Assembly: GCA_964542135.1 (NCBI GenBank)
Contig: CAZITJ010000003.1
Location: 9,049 to 73,048, forward strand
Direction: 5' to 3'
Source: Tichowtungia sp964542135
GTDB taxonomy: Bacteria; Verrucomicrobiota; Kiritimatiellia; Kiritimatiellales; Tichowtungiaceae
Length of the DNA stretch: 64,000 nt
In this document: positions 43,374 to 51,632 of the stretch, piece by piece
How positions within the stretch are numbered: the first letter of the stretch is position 1
Layout: every line of letters begins with the position of its first letter
Position numbers and translations under genes: made by a program
Notes under the pieces: generated by a model
Seen by the model: only the letters and a program-made list of their open reading frames with translations
The model's database searches: none
What the model was told of the DNA's origin: nothing

Positions 43374-44720
43374 CTATCCCCTGAGTTTTTTTGAAATCCG
43401 TGCGCGCATCACAATGGCCGCCACATTGAGCAGCAGCACCACGGCCACCAGCGTGAACACCATGCCGAACTGCACGTGACGGATTTCATCGACCGCCTCG
43501 TGTTCGGTCGCAAGATTGTAAATATTCCAGGGCAGCGCCGGAGTCGGCTGGGACAGCGTCTGCATGGGCAGCAGCGGGCGGCCGACACTGACTGCGGCGG
43601 TAAAAATAATCGGGGCGGTTTCGCCCGCGGCCCGGCCCATGCTGATGACGGTGCCGGTCAGGATGCCGGGCAGCGCGGCCGGCAGGATGACCGTCATCAC
43701 CGTGTGCCAGCGCCCCGCGCCGAGGCTCAGGGCGGCCTCCTTATAGGCCTGCGGGACCGACAGAATGGCCTCTTCGGATGCGCGGATGACCGTCGGCAGA
43801 ATCAGCAGTGCGAGGGTGAGCGACCCGGCCAGCACACTTTTCGAGTCCGAGATATGGATGGTGTTGAGAAAAAACGCCAGACCGAACAGGCCGAACACAA
43901 TGCTGGGCACGCCGGCCAGTGTGCTGATGCAGATACGCAGGAAACTGATGACCCGTCCTTCGCGGGCATACTCACAAAGGTAAATGGCGGCGATCACCCC
44001 CATCGGAATGGCGAAAATCATCGCGCCCAGCGTCAGATAGACGGTCCCGAGCACTTCGGGACCGATCCCGCCGAAAATGTGCGCGTCCTTGGAGGTATCG
44101 AAGAGAAACTGCCAGTAGAAGGTCCAGCGCGGCTGCATCATCTCATCGATGTGAGACTCGATGTAGCCGAACAGCGGTTCCAGTTCGGTTCCGCGAAACT
44201 GATTCACGCGCGGGGTTTTCACCAGCACACCGAGTTTGTCGGGGTTGGAATAGTCCCATTCCTCGGTCAACAGGATGTGATCGAGCTTGTCCTGCACGCG
44301 ATCCCAGCGGGTGGCGCCGTACTGCTGGCGAATCAGCACCGGCGTGCGTTCGCCGGGCGCCGGTCCGAGCAGTTCTTCGAGCGCTTTTTCGAGGTCCCGC
44401 AGGGACTGCTTATAGGACCGGCGTTCAGCATACGGCATCTCATCGAGTTCTTCGTCAAACGCCGCAAGCAGGTCATAGACCGGCCGGCGGGCGGCCGCGG
44501 CCTCTTCGCGGCCGGCCTCCAGTTTCTGCGGATTCCCGCGTCCCCAGTGATCAAACATCACTTTACGGTGTTCGATCGTGCCCTTGAACACAAACGCGCC
44601 GACCCCCTTGCCGATAATCGGCGCCAGGATCACGATCAGCGCCATGGCCATCACCCCGATGGCGATCAGCCCCATGCCGGAAAAGGCGCGGTCGAGCAGT
44701 TTTCTGGTTTCCAGTCTCAT
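43374..44720 (-). CDS. pstA: Phosphate ABC transporter permease PstA with a large insert
   Basis: This 448-residue protein is much longer than the usual 280-300. After a first span (residues 14-38) there is a hydrophilic region of about 180 residues (45-225), rich in charged residues. The conserved permease then follows: GPEVLGTVYLTLGAMIFAIPMGVIAA, STLAGVPSIVFGLFG, ILPTVIRASEEAILSVPQAYKEAALSLGA and the EAA loop GRAAGETAPII. The insert would face the periplasm. It keeps its place between pstC and pstB. Confidence 0.92.
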   Translation of the reverse strand: MRLETRKLLDRAFSGMGLIAIGVMAMALIVILAPIIGKGVGAFVFKGTIEHRKVMFDHWGRGNPQKLEAGREEAAAARRPVYDLLAAFDEELDEMPYAERRSYKQSLRDLEKALEELLGPAPGERTPVLIRQQYGATRWDRVQDKLDHILLTEEWDYSNPDKLGVLVKTPRVNQFRGTELEPLFGYIESHIDEMMQPRWTFYWQFLFDTSKDAHIFGGIGPEVLGTVYLTLGAMIFAIPMGVIAAIYLCEYAREGRVISFLRICISTLAGVPSIVFGLFGLAFFLNTIHISDSKSVLAGSLTLALLILPTVIRASEEAILSVPQAYKEAALSLGAGRWHTVMTVILPAALPGILTGTVISMGRAAGETAPIIFTAAVSVGRPLLPMQTLSQPTPALPWNIYNLATEHEAVDEIRHVQFGMVFTLVAVVLLLNVAAIVMRARISKKLRG

Positions 44721-44852
44721 GAAAGAGCGTTCCTTCGGAATGCGCAGAATGCAGAGGGAATGACAGGATTACAGGATGTATGCAAATACACCGTCCGGCT
44801 CTTCCTGCAGACTCCGCTGATCAAACAATCCGTCATGTCAACACCCCGGCCC

Positions 44853-46004
44853 CTATTTTCCCAATTTCTTCCGTGAACGGCGGACAATGCCTTCGCTGAC
44901 CAGATTCATGACAAATGAAAAGGCCAGCAGGCAGAGCGCCATGGCAAACAGAACATGAAAGCGCGACGAACCGGTGACGTGATCGGCCTCGCCCATATCG
45001 CCGGCGATGGTGGCGGTCAGGGTGCGCACCGGTTCGAGCACGTTGTACCACGGTTCCGGAATTCGGGCGGCATTGCCCGACGCCATCCAGACCACCATGG
45101 TTTCACCGACCGCCCGCATCACCCCGAGGATAACCGCGGCGAGGATGCCGCTCATCGAGGCGGGGATCACCGTGCGCAGAATGGTTTCAGCGCGCGTGGC
45201 ACCCAGCGCGTAACTGCCTTCGCGCAGTTCCCGCCCCGCGGCCTGCAGCGCATCCTCCGACACACTGACGACGGTCGGCAGCGCCATAATACCGAGAATG
45301 ATCGACACGTTGAGCGCATTGGCGCCGCTGGCAATCTGGATTCCCGCGAGCTGACGGCCGAGCGCCGTCATGCCGGCGAACGCCAGCGCGCCGAACAGCA
45401 GGCCCGCGATCCAGCGAACCCGGCGGCGCCAGGCATCCGGTGCGCGGTCGGCGATCAGATCGGCCGCCACCACCACCGTCAGCGCCAGCACCGGCGCAAT
45501 AATCAGCCATGCGCCGATCGACAGCACGGTTCCGCCGCGGTTCTGCAGCAGCGGCGCAAACACCACCAGCGCAAAAAACCCGTAGGCCACCGACGGAATG
45601 GCCGCAAGAATTTCGATGACCGGTTTAACCACCTGACGCGCCGAAAACGGAAGCACATCACTCAGGCAGACCGCTGCGGACACCCCCAGCGGCACCGAGA
45701 CCACCACGGCGCCCAGCGTCACGAGGGCGCTGCCGAAAAAGATGGAGAGCGCGCCGAACTCCGCGGGATGGCCGGACGGATACCAGCGCGTCGAGGTGAA
45801 AAACTCGCGCCATCCCTCCAGCTGGAAAAACGGCAGTGCATCCCGGGCGATAAAAAAGAAGATGAAAAACACGGCCAGCGTAGACAGCGACGTCACGGCG
45901 AACAGAAAACTCCGGCCCAGCATCGCCCCGAGCCGCTTGCGCACGCTCGCCGCACTGCTCATCACCAGTGAAGGCCGTTGAGTTGTCGGATCGGTTGCAG
46001 ACAT
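44853..46004 (-). CDS. pstC: Phosphate ABC transporter permease PstC
   Basis: This 383-residue inner-membrane protein has six or seven spans. The periplasmic side shows FFTSTRWYPSGHPAEFGALSIFFGSALVT, typical of PstC, followed by LAAIPSVAYGFFALVVF, ALPTVVSVSEDALQAAGRELREGSYALGATRAETI and MRAVGETMVVWMASGNA. Transcription from pstS must cross a palindrome-built terminator-like element (46082-46138). Confidence 0.93.
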   Translation of the reverse strand: MSATDPTTQRPSLVMSSAASVRKRLGAMLGRSFLFAVTSLSTLAVFFIFFFIARDALPFFQLEGWREFFTSTRWYPSGHPAEFGALSIFFGSALVTLGAVVVSVPLGVSAAVCLSDVLPFSARQVVKPVIEILAAIPSVAYGFFALVVFAPLLQNRGGTVLSIGAWLIIAPVLALTVVVAADLIADRAPDAWRRRVRWIAGLLFGALAFAGMTALGRQLAGIQIASGANALNVSIILGIMALPTVVSVSEDALQAAGRELREGSYALGATRAETILRTVIPASMSGILAAVILGVMRAVGETMVVWMASGNAARIPEPWYNVLEPVRTLTATIAGDMGEADHVTGSSRFHVLFAMALCLLAFSFVMNLVSEGIVRRSRKKLGK

Positions 46005-46081
46005 GGAACGGGTATGTTGCCTGTTGATTGTAAGAAAACAATCAGGATTCTGTCAGAAATGAATAAATCAGGCCGCAGGGG

Positions 46082-46138
46082 TTTTCCAGGGTTTGGAAAA
46101 AACCGGCGCGGGTTTTCCAGGGTTTGGAAACCCCGCGC
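46082..46138 (-). terminator. Two TTTTCCA palindromes, one extended into a terminator-like hairpin
   Basis: TTTTCCA/TGGAAAA at 46082-46100 and TTTTCCA/TGGAAA at 46113-46130. The second copy is extended by GCGCGGG (46106-46112) and CCCCGCGC (46131-46138). Read on the minus strand, the long hairpin is followed by six T (46102-46097), giving an attenuator between pstS and pstC. Confidence 0.6.
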
Positions 46139-46195
46139 GGCTTTGGAGATTCAACGCATTCGTTTGCATTGACTCTCGGTTCCCTGCAGCGGTTT

Positions 46196-47014
46196 TCAGT
46201 AGGAGGTGACCGGAACGAAGCCGATTTCCTCCACCATTTCCTGGCCGTCCTCGCTCAGATGAAGCGTCACGAACCGGTACAGTGCCGATCCGAGTTTCGG
46301 ATAGCCGGATGTGTACAGGAACAGCGGACGGGCAATCGGATATTCACCGGTGCGCACGGTCAGCGGCGAGGGATAGATGCCGTTGACCTTCAGCGCTTTG
46401 ACGGTGTTGTCCACAAAGCCGAGCCCGGCGTAGCCGATGGCCGCGGGGGTGCTCTGCACGCGCTGGCGAATGGCGCCGTTGCTGCCGACGTATTCCGCCT
46501 TGTCGCTGATCTTCTCCCGGTTCATGACCAGTTTTTCGAAGGTTTCGTAGGTACCGCTGTTGGTGTCGCGGGTAATCAGCACAATCCCGATATCCGGACC
46601 GCCGACGTCTTTCCAGTTGGTGATCTGTCCGCGATAGATCGCGCGAATTTGCTCCAGGGTCAGCTCGCCGACCGGATTGGCCGGATGCACCAGAATGGGC
46701 AGGCCGTCCAGCGCCGCCACGTGCGCCACCGGCTGAATGCCTTTTTCGGCCGCGGCCAGAAACTCATTGTCTTTCATCGGGCGGGACATCGCGGCAATAT
46801 CGCACACGTTGTTCATCAGGCTCTTGGCCCCGTTGCCGCTGCCCGATTCGCTGACGGTGATATTGACGTCGGGATTGGCTGCCATAAAATATTCGGCAAA
46901 GGCCTTGGCAATCGGTCCGACGGTCGTGGATCCGTCGATCACAATTTTTTCTTCCGCTGCGGCGGTTAAGGCCACCGCGGCTGTCAGCAGAATCGCAAAC
47001 AGTTTGGTTTTCAT
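46196..47014 (-). CDS. pstS: Phosphate-binding protein PstS
   Basis: This 272-residue protein has a signal peptide (MKTKLFAILLTAAVALTAAAEE). Phosphate-site residues lie in IDGSTTVGPIAKAFAEYF, VSESGSGNGAKSLMNN and RDTNSGTYETFEKLVM. It would deliver Pi to PstCA. It is the first gene of the pst-pho block and has a triple TGTTAG box 123 bp before its start. Confidence 0.94.
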   Translation of the reverse strand: MKTKLFAILLTAAVALTAAAEEKIVIDGSTTVGPIAKAFAEYFMAANPDVNITVSESGSGNGAKSLMNNVCDIAAMSRPMKDNEFLAAAEKGIQPVAHVAALDGLPILVHPANPVGELTLEQIRAIYRGQITNWKDVGGPDIGIVLITRDTNSGTYETFEKLVMNREKISDKAEYVGSNGAIRQRVQSTPAAIGYAGLGFVDNTVKALKVNGIYPSPLTVRTGEYPIARPLFLYTSGYPKLGSALYRFVTLHLSEDGQEMVEEIGFVPVTSY

Positions 47015-47136
47015 ACGAGCAATCTCCTTGGTTTCAGTTGATGTTTTCTGGCTGGCGGATCCGGCACGAAGGTCTCTCCCTTTCGCCCCCGATACCGGTT
47101 CCTGACCGCTTTACGCAACAGAGACTGCGCGTCATA

Positions 47137-47164
47137 TGTTAGGGTTTTGTTAGATGTATGTTAG
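47137..47164 (-). promoter_or_regulatory. Pho-box-like triple repeat before pstS
   Basis: TGTTAG occurs at 47137, 47148 and 47159, exactly 11 bp apart; on the pstS strand this reads CTAACA three times. Direct hexamers on an 11-bp period are how OmpR-class PhoB/PhoP dimers contact DNA. The same hexamer and period recur at 51510-51548. Confidence 0.75.
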
Positions 47165-47281
47165 AAGCGTATAAAAACAGCGTTTTCCCGGGCCGGCCTG
47201 CCGGGCGGTTCAAGCTGGTCATCAACCAGGCACCCGGTATACTGTCGGCATGCTGAACAACACACATCCATGGAGGGAATC

Positions 47282-47995
47282 ATGAAACAGATGAATCGCC
47301 GCAGTTTTCTCACCGCATCCGCCGCGCTGGCCGCCGCAGGCGCCCTGCCCGGCAAGGCCGCCGCCGCCGCAAAACCGCCGGCCTTCGTTCCGCAAACCAA
47401 CTCACCGATCAGCCTGCCACCGCTTCCCTTCGCCGAAAACGCCCTTGCGCCCGTCATCTCAGCGAAAACTCTCGGCGTCCACTACGGCAAGCATCACGCC
47501 GGATATGTCGCCAAACTGAAGAAAGCGACGGACGGCACACCGCGCGCCGGTCAGTCGCTTGAACAGATCATCCTCGAAACCGCCGGACAGCCGGAACAGG
47601 CCGCTTTATTTAATAATGCCGCGCAGGTCTGGAACCACACCTTCTACTGGAACAGCCTGAACCCCAACGGGGGCGGGGAACCGCCCGCGAAACTGAAGGC
47701 GGCGATGGAAGCCTCCTTCGGATCGGTCGCGGCCTGCAAAGCCGAACTGGCCGCCGCGGCCGGCTCGCAGTTCGGCAGTGGCTGGGCCTGGCTGGTGCAG
47801 AGCGGCTCCGCCCTGCGCGTCGTCAAAACGGGCAATGCCGAAACCCCGCTGACGGCAGGCCTTAAACCGCTGCTCACGCTCGACGTCTGGGAACACGCCT
47901 ACTACCTCGACTATCAGAACCGGCGCGGCGAGTACATTGCTGCGCTTCTCAACCAGCTTATGAACTGGGACTTTGCCGCCAAAAATCTCGGCTGA
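47282..47995 (+). CDS. Tat-exported Fe/Mn superoxide dismutase
   Basis: The start at 47282 follows GGAGGG. The 237-residue protein has a twin-arginine signal, MNRRSFLTASAALAAAGALPG, then a complete Fe/Mn SOD. LGVHYGKHHAGYVAKLKK has the N-terminal His ligands, NHTFYWNSLNPNGGG follows, and DVWEHAYYLDYQNRRGEYI carries the Asp and His ligands. Export would place it in the periplasm, detoxifying superoxide before it reaches the oxygen-sensitive hydrogenase and radical-SAM proteins (inference). Confidence 0.93.
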   Translation: MKQMNRRSFLTASAALAAAGALPGKAAAAAKPPAFVPQTNSPISLPPLPFAENALAPVISAKTLGVHYGKHHAGYVAKLKKATDGTPRAGQSLEQIILETAGQPEQAALFNNAAQVWNHTFYWNSLNPNGGGEPPAKLKAAMEASFGSVAACKAELAAAAGSQFGSGWAWLVQSGSALRVVKTGNAETPLTAGLKPLLTLDVWEHAYYLDYQNRRGEYIAALLNQLMNWDFAAKNLG

Positions 47996-48121
47996 TCCGT
48001 TTTGATCCCCGGCTCCGCCGCAGTCCTGCCGCTGAACAGCACGGCAAGGATGGATTTTCGGCTGTTTTCAAGAGGGAGGAACACATGATCCGGCATGCTG
48101 CCGCAGGCAACATCGTGCGGT

Positions 48122-50527
48122 TTACAGTTTTTCGAGGACGCTTTCCCAGCGACTGTCCCGGGCGCGATTGAGCGCGCCCTGTTTCAGCGTACCCCGCAGG
48201 GCGTCGTCGCGGCGGACGCGGCGGAGCGCTTCGGCCAGCGTATCGGGGCCGCGCGCGTCAACCACCAGTCCGGAGTTGTGCGAGCGGACAATTTCCCGCG
48301 GACCGCCCTCCTCGGAGACCAGGGCCGGCAGACCGCTGGCATGCGCTTCGAGAACGGCATTGCCGAAGGTGTCGGTGCGGCTCGGGAAGACGAAAAAGTC
48401 GGCGCTGGCATAGGCCTTTGCCAGATCGTCGCCTTCGAGCCGTCCGGTGAAAACAATGTATTCATTGGCATACTCCTTTTTAAACTCATCGAGATCGGGC
48501 CCGTCGCCGGCCAGCACCAGCACGGCGCTGAACGACCGGTCGGACTGCAGCGAACGAAACGCATCCAGCAGGTTTTCGAGGTTTTTTTCGCGCGAGATGC
48601 GTCCGGCATAGAAAAATTTAAACTCGCCGTTGAGGTTAAACAGCTCCCAGAAGGACGCGTCGCGTTTTTCCGGAGAAAACCGTTCAATATCCACCCCGCG
48701 CGGCATCACCGCCAGCTTCCCGCGATCAAATCCGCGATCGGCGAGCTGCTCGAGATAGGCCTGCGAGGGCACGGCAATCCGGTCGAGCCCCGCATAGAAC
48801 CAGGCCATATAGCGCCAGGTCACCTCTTCGAGTTTTTCATCCTCTGAAAAGAGGCTGACATACTGGGGAAAGTCGGTGTGATAAATGCCGCGCACCCGCA
48901 GCTTGAGAAGCCGGGCGGCCGCCAGCGCGGCCAGACCGACCGGCCCGGGAGTGGAAATGATCAGCTCATCAATTTCCTCTTCTTCGAGCCAGTTGATGAT
49001 TTCGAGCAGCGGCGGACAGACCAGCTCCTGCTGCTTGTATTCCGCCAGGGTGAACCTTCCGGCCGGGCGGAAATTTTTGACCGGGAAATCAGCCGCCGGA
49101 TCGTCGGGCAGACAGGTGACCACGGTCAGCGGCCGGCCGGTGCGGTGCGCCAGTCCGGCCAGCGTGCGGATGGTGTTGACCACGCCGTTCATATCGGTGA
49201 ACGTATCGGTGAACCAGGCCTGTTTGCCAGAGCGCCGTGTCCGGGAGGCGGTGCCGGGAAAGGCCGCAGCAATCGATTCAAGGAACGGCTCGTCCTTGTG
49301 CTGCACGCTGAAGGCCGTCAGATACGGAGCGACGCCCAGCACCACCGGCCCCAGCGAGGCGAAAGACTGAATGCTCTCGATGAGCCCGCCGCGGCGGATC
49401 TGCTCAACAAAGCGCTGCATGAAGGCGAAGGCGAGCTGATGGCCGATCCGGCAGGCCGCCCGGAATTTGCGTCCGTCCTGATGACCGCCCTCCTCCTGCT
49501 CTTCCGGAACGTCTTCCACCGGACGGCTGCGGATGGCGGCAATTTCGTCGATCAGCATTTTTTCGATGTCGCTGAGCTGTTTTTTGCGATGTTCGATAAC
49601 CAGACGACGAATCGGCTGGGCCAGAGCGGCACGCAGACCGGTCTCGGGTTCGCGCGGCTCATCCGTCATGCGGCGCAGCAGCGCGCCGACGGTGCTGTCA
49701 CGTCCGGAGCGGCTTTTCAGAATGCGGTGTTCATAATAGCTGCAGGCAATGCCGTACAGGCTGTGCGCGAGACGCACGCTGGTGCCGGCCCGGCCGGCGG
49801 GACGGTGATTCCCCTCGTTCAGGAACTGAAGAAAATCAAAAACGGTGGCGGCCGGCGGTGTCACGGTGTGCGCTTCGGCGGTGTAGAGCCCGCTGTGATC
49901 GTCGCTGCCGCCGGTCAGAAATTTTTTCCAGGGTTCGGATCCGGTCGGCTGCATGCCGTGTTTATCGGCGAGCTGCTCAATGCCCTCCGGGGTCAGTTGA
50001 TCAAACACCGCGCGGGCGACCGTGCCGGCCCGGGGATGGCGCGATCCGTTGAGTCCCTCGAAGCGTTTGAACATCAGGATCAGTTTTTCAAACTGTTCGA
50101 GCGTCAGACGGTCATTGACGCGAAAGAGCGGGTGTGCAACCGCATGTACAATATGGTGATCGTTCAAGTAGCGGTGCAGGTCGTAGATGTTCGGCCGCAG
50201 CTCATCGAGCGCCTTGAAGTTTTTTTCGGTAATTCCCCAGACAAGGCAGTGGATTTTGCAGCGGTTTTCCGGGAAATAGGTGGTGAGCTCCGAGGAGAGA
50301 AAGGTGCCGGGCAGATGGGCGATTTCCAGTGCGCCGCGAATGCTGTTGTGGTCGGTGATGGTCACATAATCCATCCCCCGCTCCCGGCAGGTCCGGTAGA
50401 GCGCCAGCGGCTCGACAAAGCTCTCCGGTGATCCGATACGCCGCAGGAACCATTCACTGGGCCGATCGGAATGTTTGCTGTGAACGTGCAGGTCTGCCCG
50501 ACTGTGTAAATCCCGACTGTAGATCAT
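48122..50527 (-). CDS. PHP-domain / family 4 glycosyltransferase fusion
   Basis: This 801-residue protein joins two enzymes. Residues 1-270 are a PHP phosphoesterase: ADLHVHSKHSD, TITDHNSI, HAVAHP and GGSDDHSG give the metal-binding His and Asp set. Residues about 270-400 form a linker with a charged coiled region. Residues 400-801 are a GT-B glycosyltransferase: IYHTDFPQYV, MPRGVDIERFSPEK, FFYAGRISREKNLENLLDAF and PSRTDTFGNAVLEAHASGLPALV (the EX7E-type donor site). Transfer of a sugar to a lipid or glycan, with coupled phosphoester hydrolysis, is inferred. No neighbours help define the substrate. Confidence 0.85.
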   Translation of the reverse strand: MIYSRDLHSRADLHVHSKHSDRPSEWFLRRIGSPESFVEPLALYRTCRERGMDYVTITDHNSIRGALEIAHLPGTFLSSELTTYFPENRCKIHCLVWGITEKNFKALDELRPNIYDLHRYLNDHHIVHAVAHPLFRVNDRLTLEQFEKLILMFKRFEGLNGSRHPRAGTVARAVFDQLTPEGIEQLADKHGMQPTGSEPWKKFLTGGSDDHSGLYTAEAHTVTPPAATVFDFLQFLNEGNHRPAGRAGTSVRLAHSLYGIACSYYEHRILKSRSGRDSTVGALLRRMTDEPREPETGLRAALAQPIRRLVIEHRKKQLSDIEKMLIDEIAAIRSRPVEDVPEEQEEGGHQDGRKFRAACRIGHQLAFAFMQRFVEQIRRGGLIESIQSFASLGPVVLGVAPYLTAFSVQHKDEPFLESIAAAFPGTASRTRRSGKQAWFTDTFTDMNGVVNTIRTLAGLAHRTGRPLTVVTCLPDDPAADFPVKNFRPAGRFTLAEYKQQELVCPPLLEIINWLEEEEIDELIISTPGPVGLAALAAARLLKLRVRGIYHTDFPQYVSLFSEDEKLEEVTWRYMAWFYAGLDRIAVPSQAYLEQLADRGFDRGKLAVMPRGVDIERFSPEKRDASFWELFNLNGEFKFFYAGRISREKNLENLLDAFRSLQSDRSFSAVLVLAGDGPDLDEFKKEYANEYIVFTGRLEGDDLAKAYASADFFVFPSRTDTFGNAVLEAHASGLPALVSEEGGPREIVRSHNSGLVVDARGPDTLAEALRRVRRDDALRGTLKQGALNRARDSRWESVLEKL

Positions 50528-50614
50528 GCATGGATTCTTTCGTCCGGCTGTTTGATTGTGATTAGAAAACGGTTTGATTTTCGTTGATCATCTGCCGGGC
50601 GGTTGCACAGCCTG

Positions 50615-50650
50615 CCGGCGCCGAACGGGACAAATCCCGCTCGGTGCCGG
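50615..50650. terminator. Long hairpin downstream of the porin-like gene
   Basis: CCGGCGCCGAACGGGA (50615-50630) and TCCCGCTCGGTGCCGG (50635-50650) form a 16-bp stem with two mismatches and loop CAAA. There is no T-run, so it is a possible Rho-independent-like or RNA-stability element. Confidence 0.45.
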
Positions 50651-50687
50651 GGCCGGTCAAAAGCTGAAAGCCGGATGTGAAGGACTC

Positions 50688-51353
50688 TTAGAACGCATGT
50701 TTGAGCGCGATCTCGAGAATTTTTTCGCATGCTCCGTCCTGTACGTCGCAGTGCAGTTCGCCGCGCACTTCAAGGGCCGTATGATCCGTCACCGCATAAT
50801 CGTAGATGGCGAGTACGGCCAGCTCCTCGATTTCAACATCATCCTTGCTGCTGGAATACAGCCGGGTCACCGGCATCTCCAGCTCCAGTTCGAGTTCGCT
50901 CGTCTCCCCGAGCGCCCAGCTCTTTTTAACCGTGGGTTCAACTTCAATCTCGTGGAGATCGAATTGATCGTTTTTCAGGTAATCAATCTCCAGCTCGAAC
51001 CCGGCCTTGATCCCCCAGACCGTTGTGTACCACTTCGGGGTCAGTTCAGAGGCCCACTCGCCGTCCTCGACGTCGTAGTACAGTTCGTTTTTAAGGGCCA
51101 GCCCCTTTACCCCGGGCACCTTCACTTCAAGTTCCTGCTCGATCCGCCCGTCTTCGCTTTCGGGATCAAACGGGATCCAGTATTCCACGTGCGCTTTCCA
51201 TCCATCGCCCTTATAGCGCACCTGCGGCTGAACGGCTGTGACCCGTTCATTGTCGTCATCCCACTCATTCACGGACCGGAGCTCGGCATCCCAGCCCGCA
51301 GCCGCCGTCATGGCAATCAGCATCATCGGAATCAATAGGTCTTGTTTTTTCAC
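50688..51353 (-). CDS. Putative Pho-regulated outer-membrane beta-barrel protein
   Basis: A GTG start at 51353 follows AGGAGA and gives 221 residues with a signal peptide (MKKQDLLIPMMLIAMTAAAG). The mature protein alternates polar and hydrophobic residues (LKNELYYDVEDGEW, WYTTVWGIKAGFELEIDYL, TSELELELEMPV) and ends in Phe (LKHAF), the outer-membrane barrel signature. It is strongly acidic. Pho-box-like repeats lie upstream, so a phosphate-starvation porin or sensor-like barrel is plausible. I do not recognise a named family. Confidence 0.6.
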   Translation of the reverse strand: MKKQDLLIPMMLIAMTAAAGWDAELRSVNEWDDDNERVTAVQPQVRYKGDGWKAHVEYWIPFDPESEDGRIEQELEVKVPGVKGLALKNELYYDVEDGEWASELTPKWYTTVWGIKAGFELEIDYLKNDQFDLHEIEVEPTVKKSWALGETSELELELEMPVTRLYSSSKDDVEIEELAVLAIYDYAVTDHTALEVRGELHCDVQDGACEKILEIALKHAF

Positions 51354-51509
51354 AATAGGTTCTCCTGCGTTTGTTTTGTTTCCTGTCTCTTCAGGCCTTC
51401 CTCCCTGTGAGGATGCCTGCATCCAAGCGGGCGTCTGCCTTCTGTCCGCCCGGCAAACGGTCGATTGTTTTCATTTTGTTAAAATTACGCACACAAACTA
51501 TTGCTGCAT

Positions 51510-51548
51510 TGTTAGGTTTTTGTTAGGTAAAAACTAAGAAACAGTTAG
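51510..51548. promoter_or_regulatory. Pho-box-like phased repeats in a divergent promoter
   Basis: TGTTAG at 51510-51515 and 51521-51526, a degenerate AACTAA at 51532 and AGTTAG at 51543-51548 keep the 11-bp phase seen before pstS. The region lies between the divergent porin-like gene and the Na/Pi cotransporter gene. Confidence 0.65.
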
Positions 51549-51632
51549 TTAAACGGTTCCGGGGGCGCGGAAAGCCGGGCGCGTCTGCCCTGTCTGGTCA
51601 AACAGAGCCCGGTCACCGGGAGAAATGAATTC

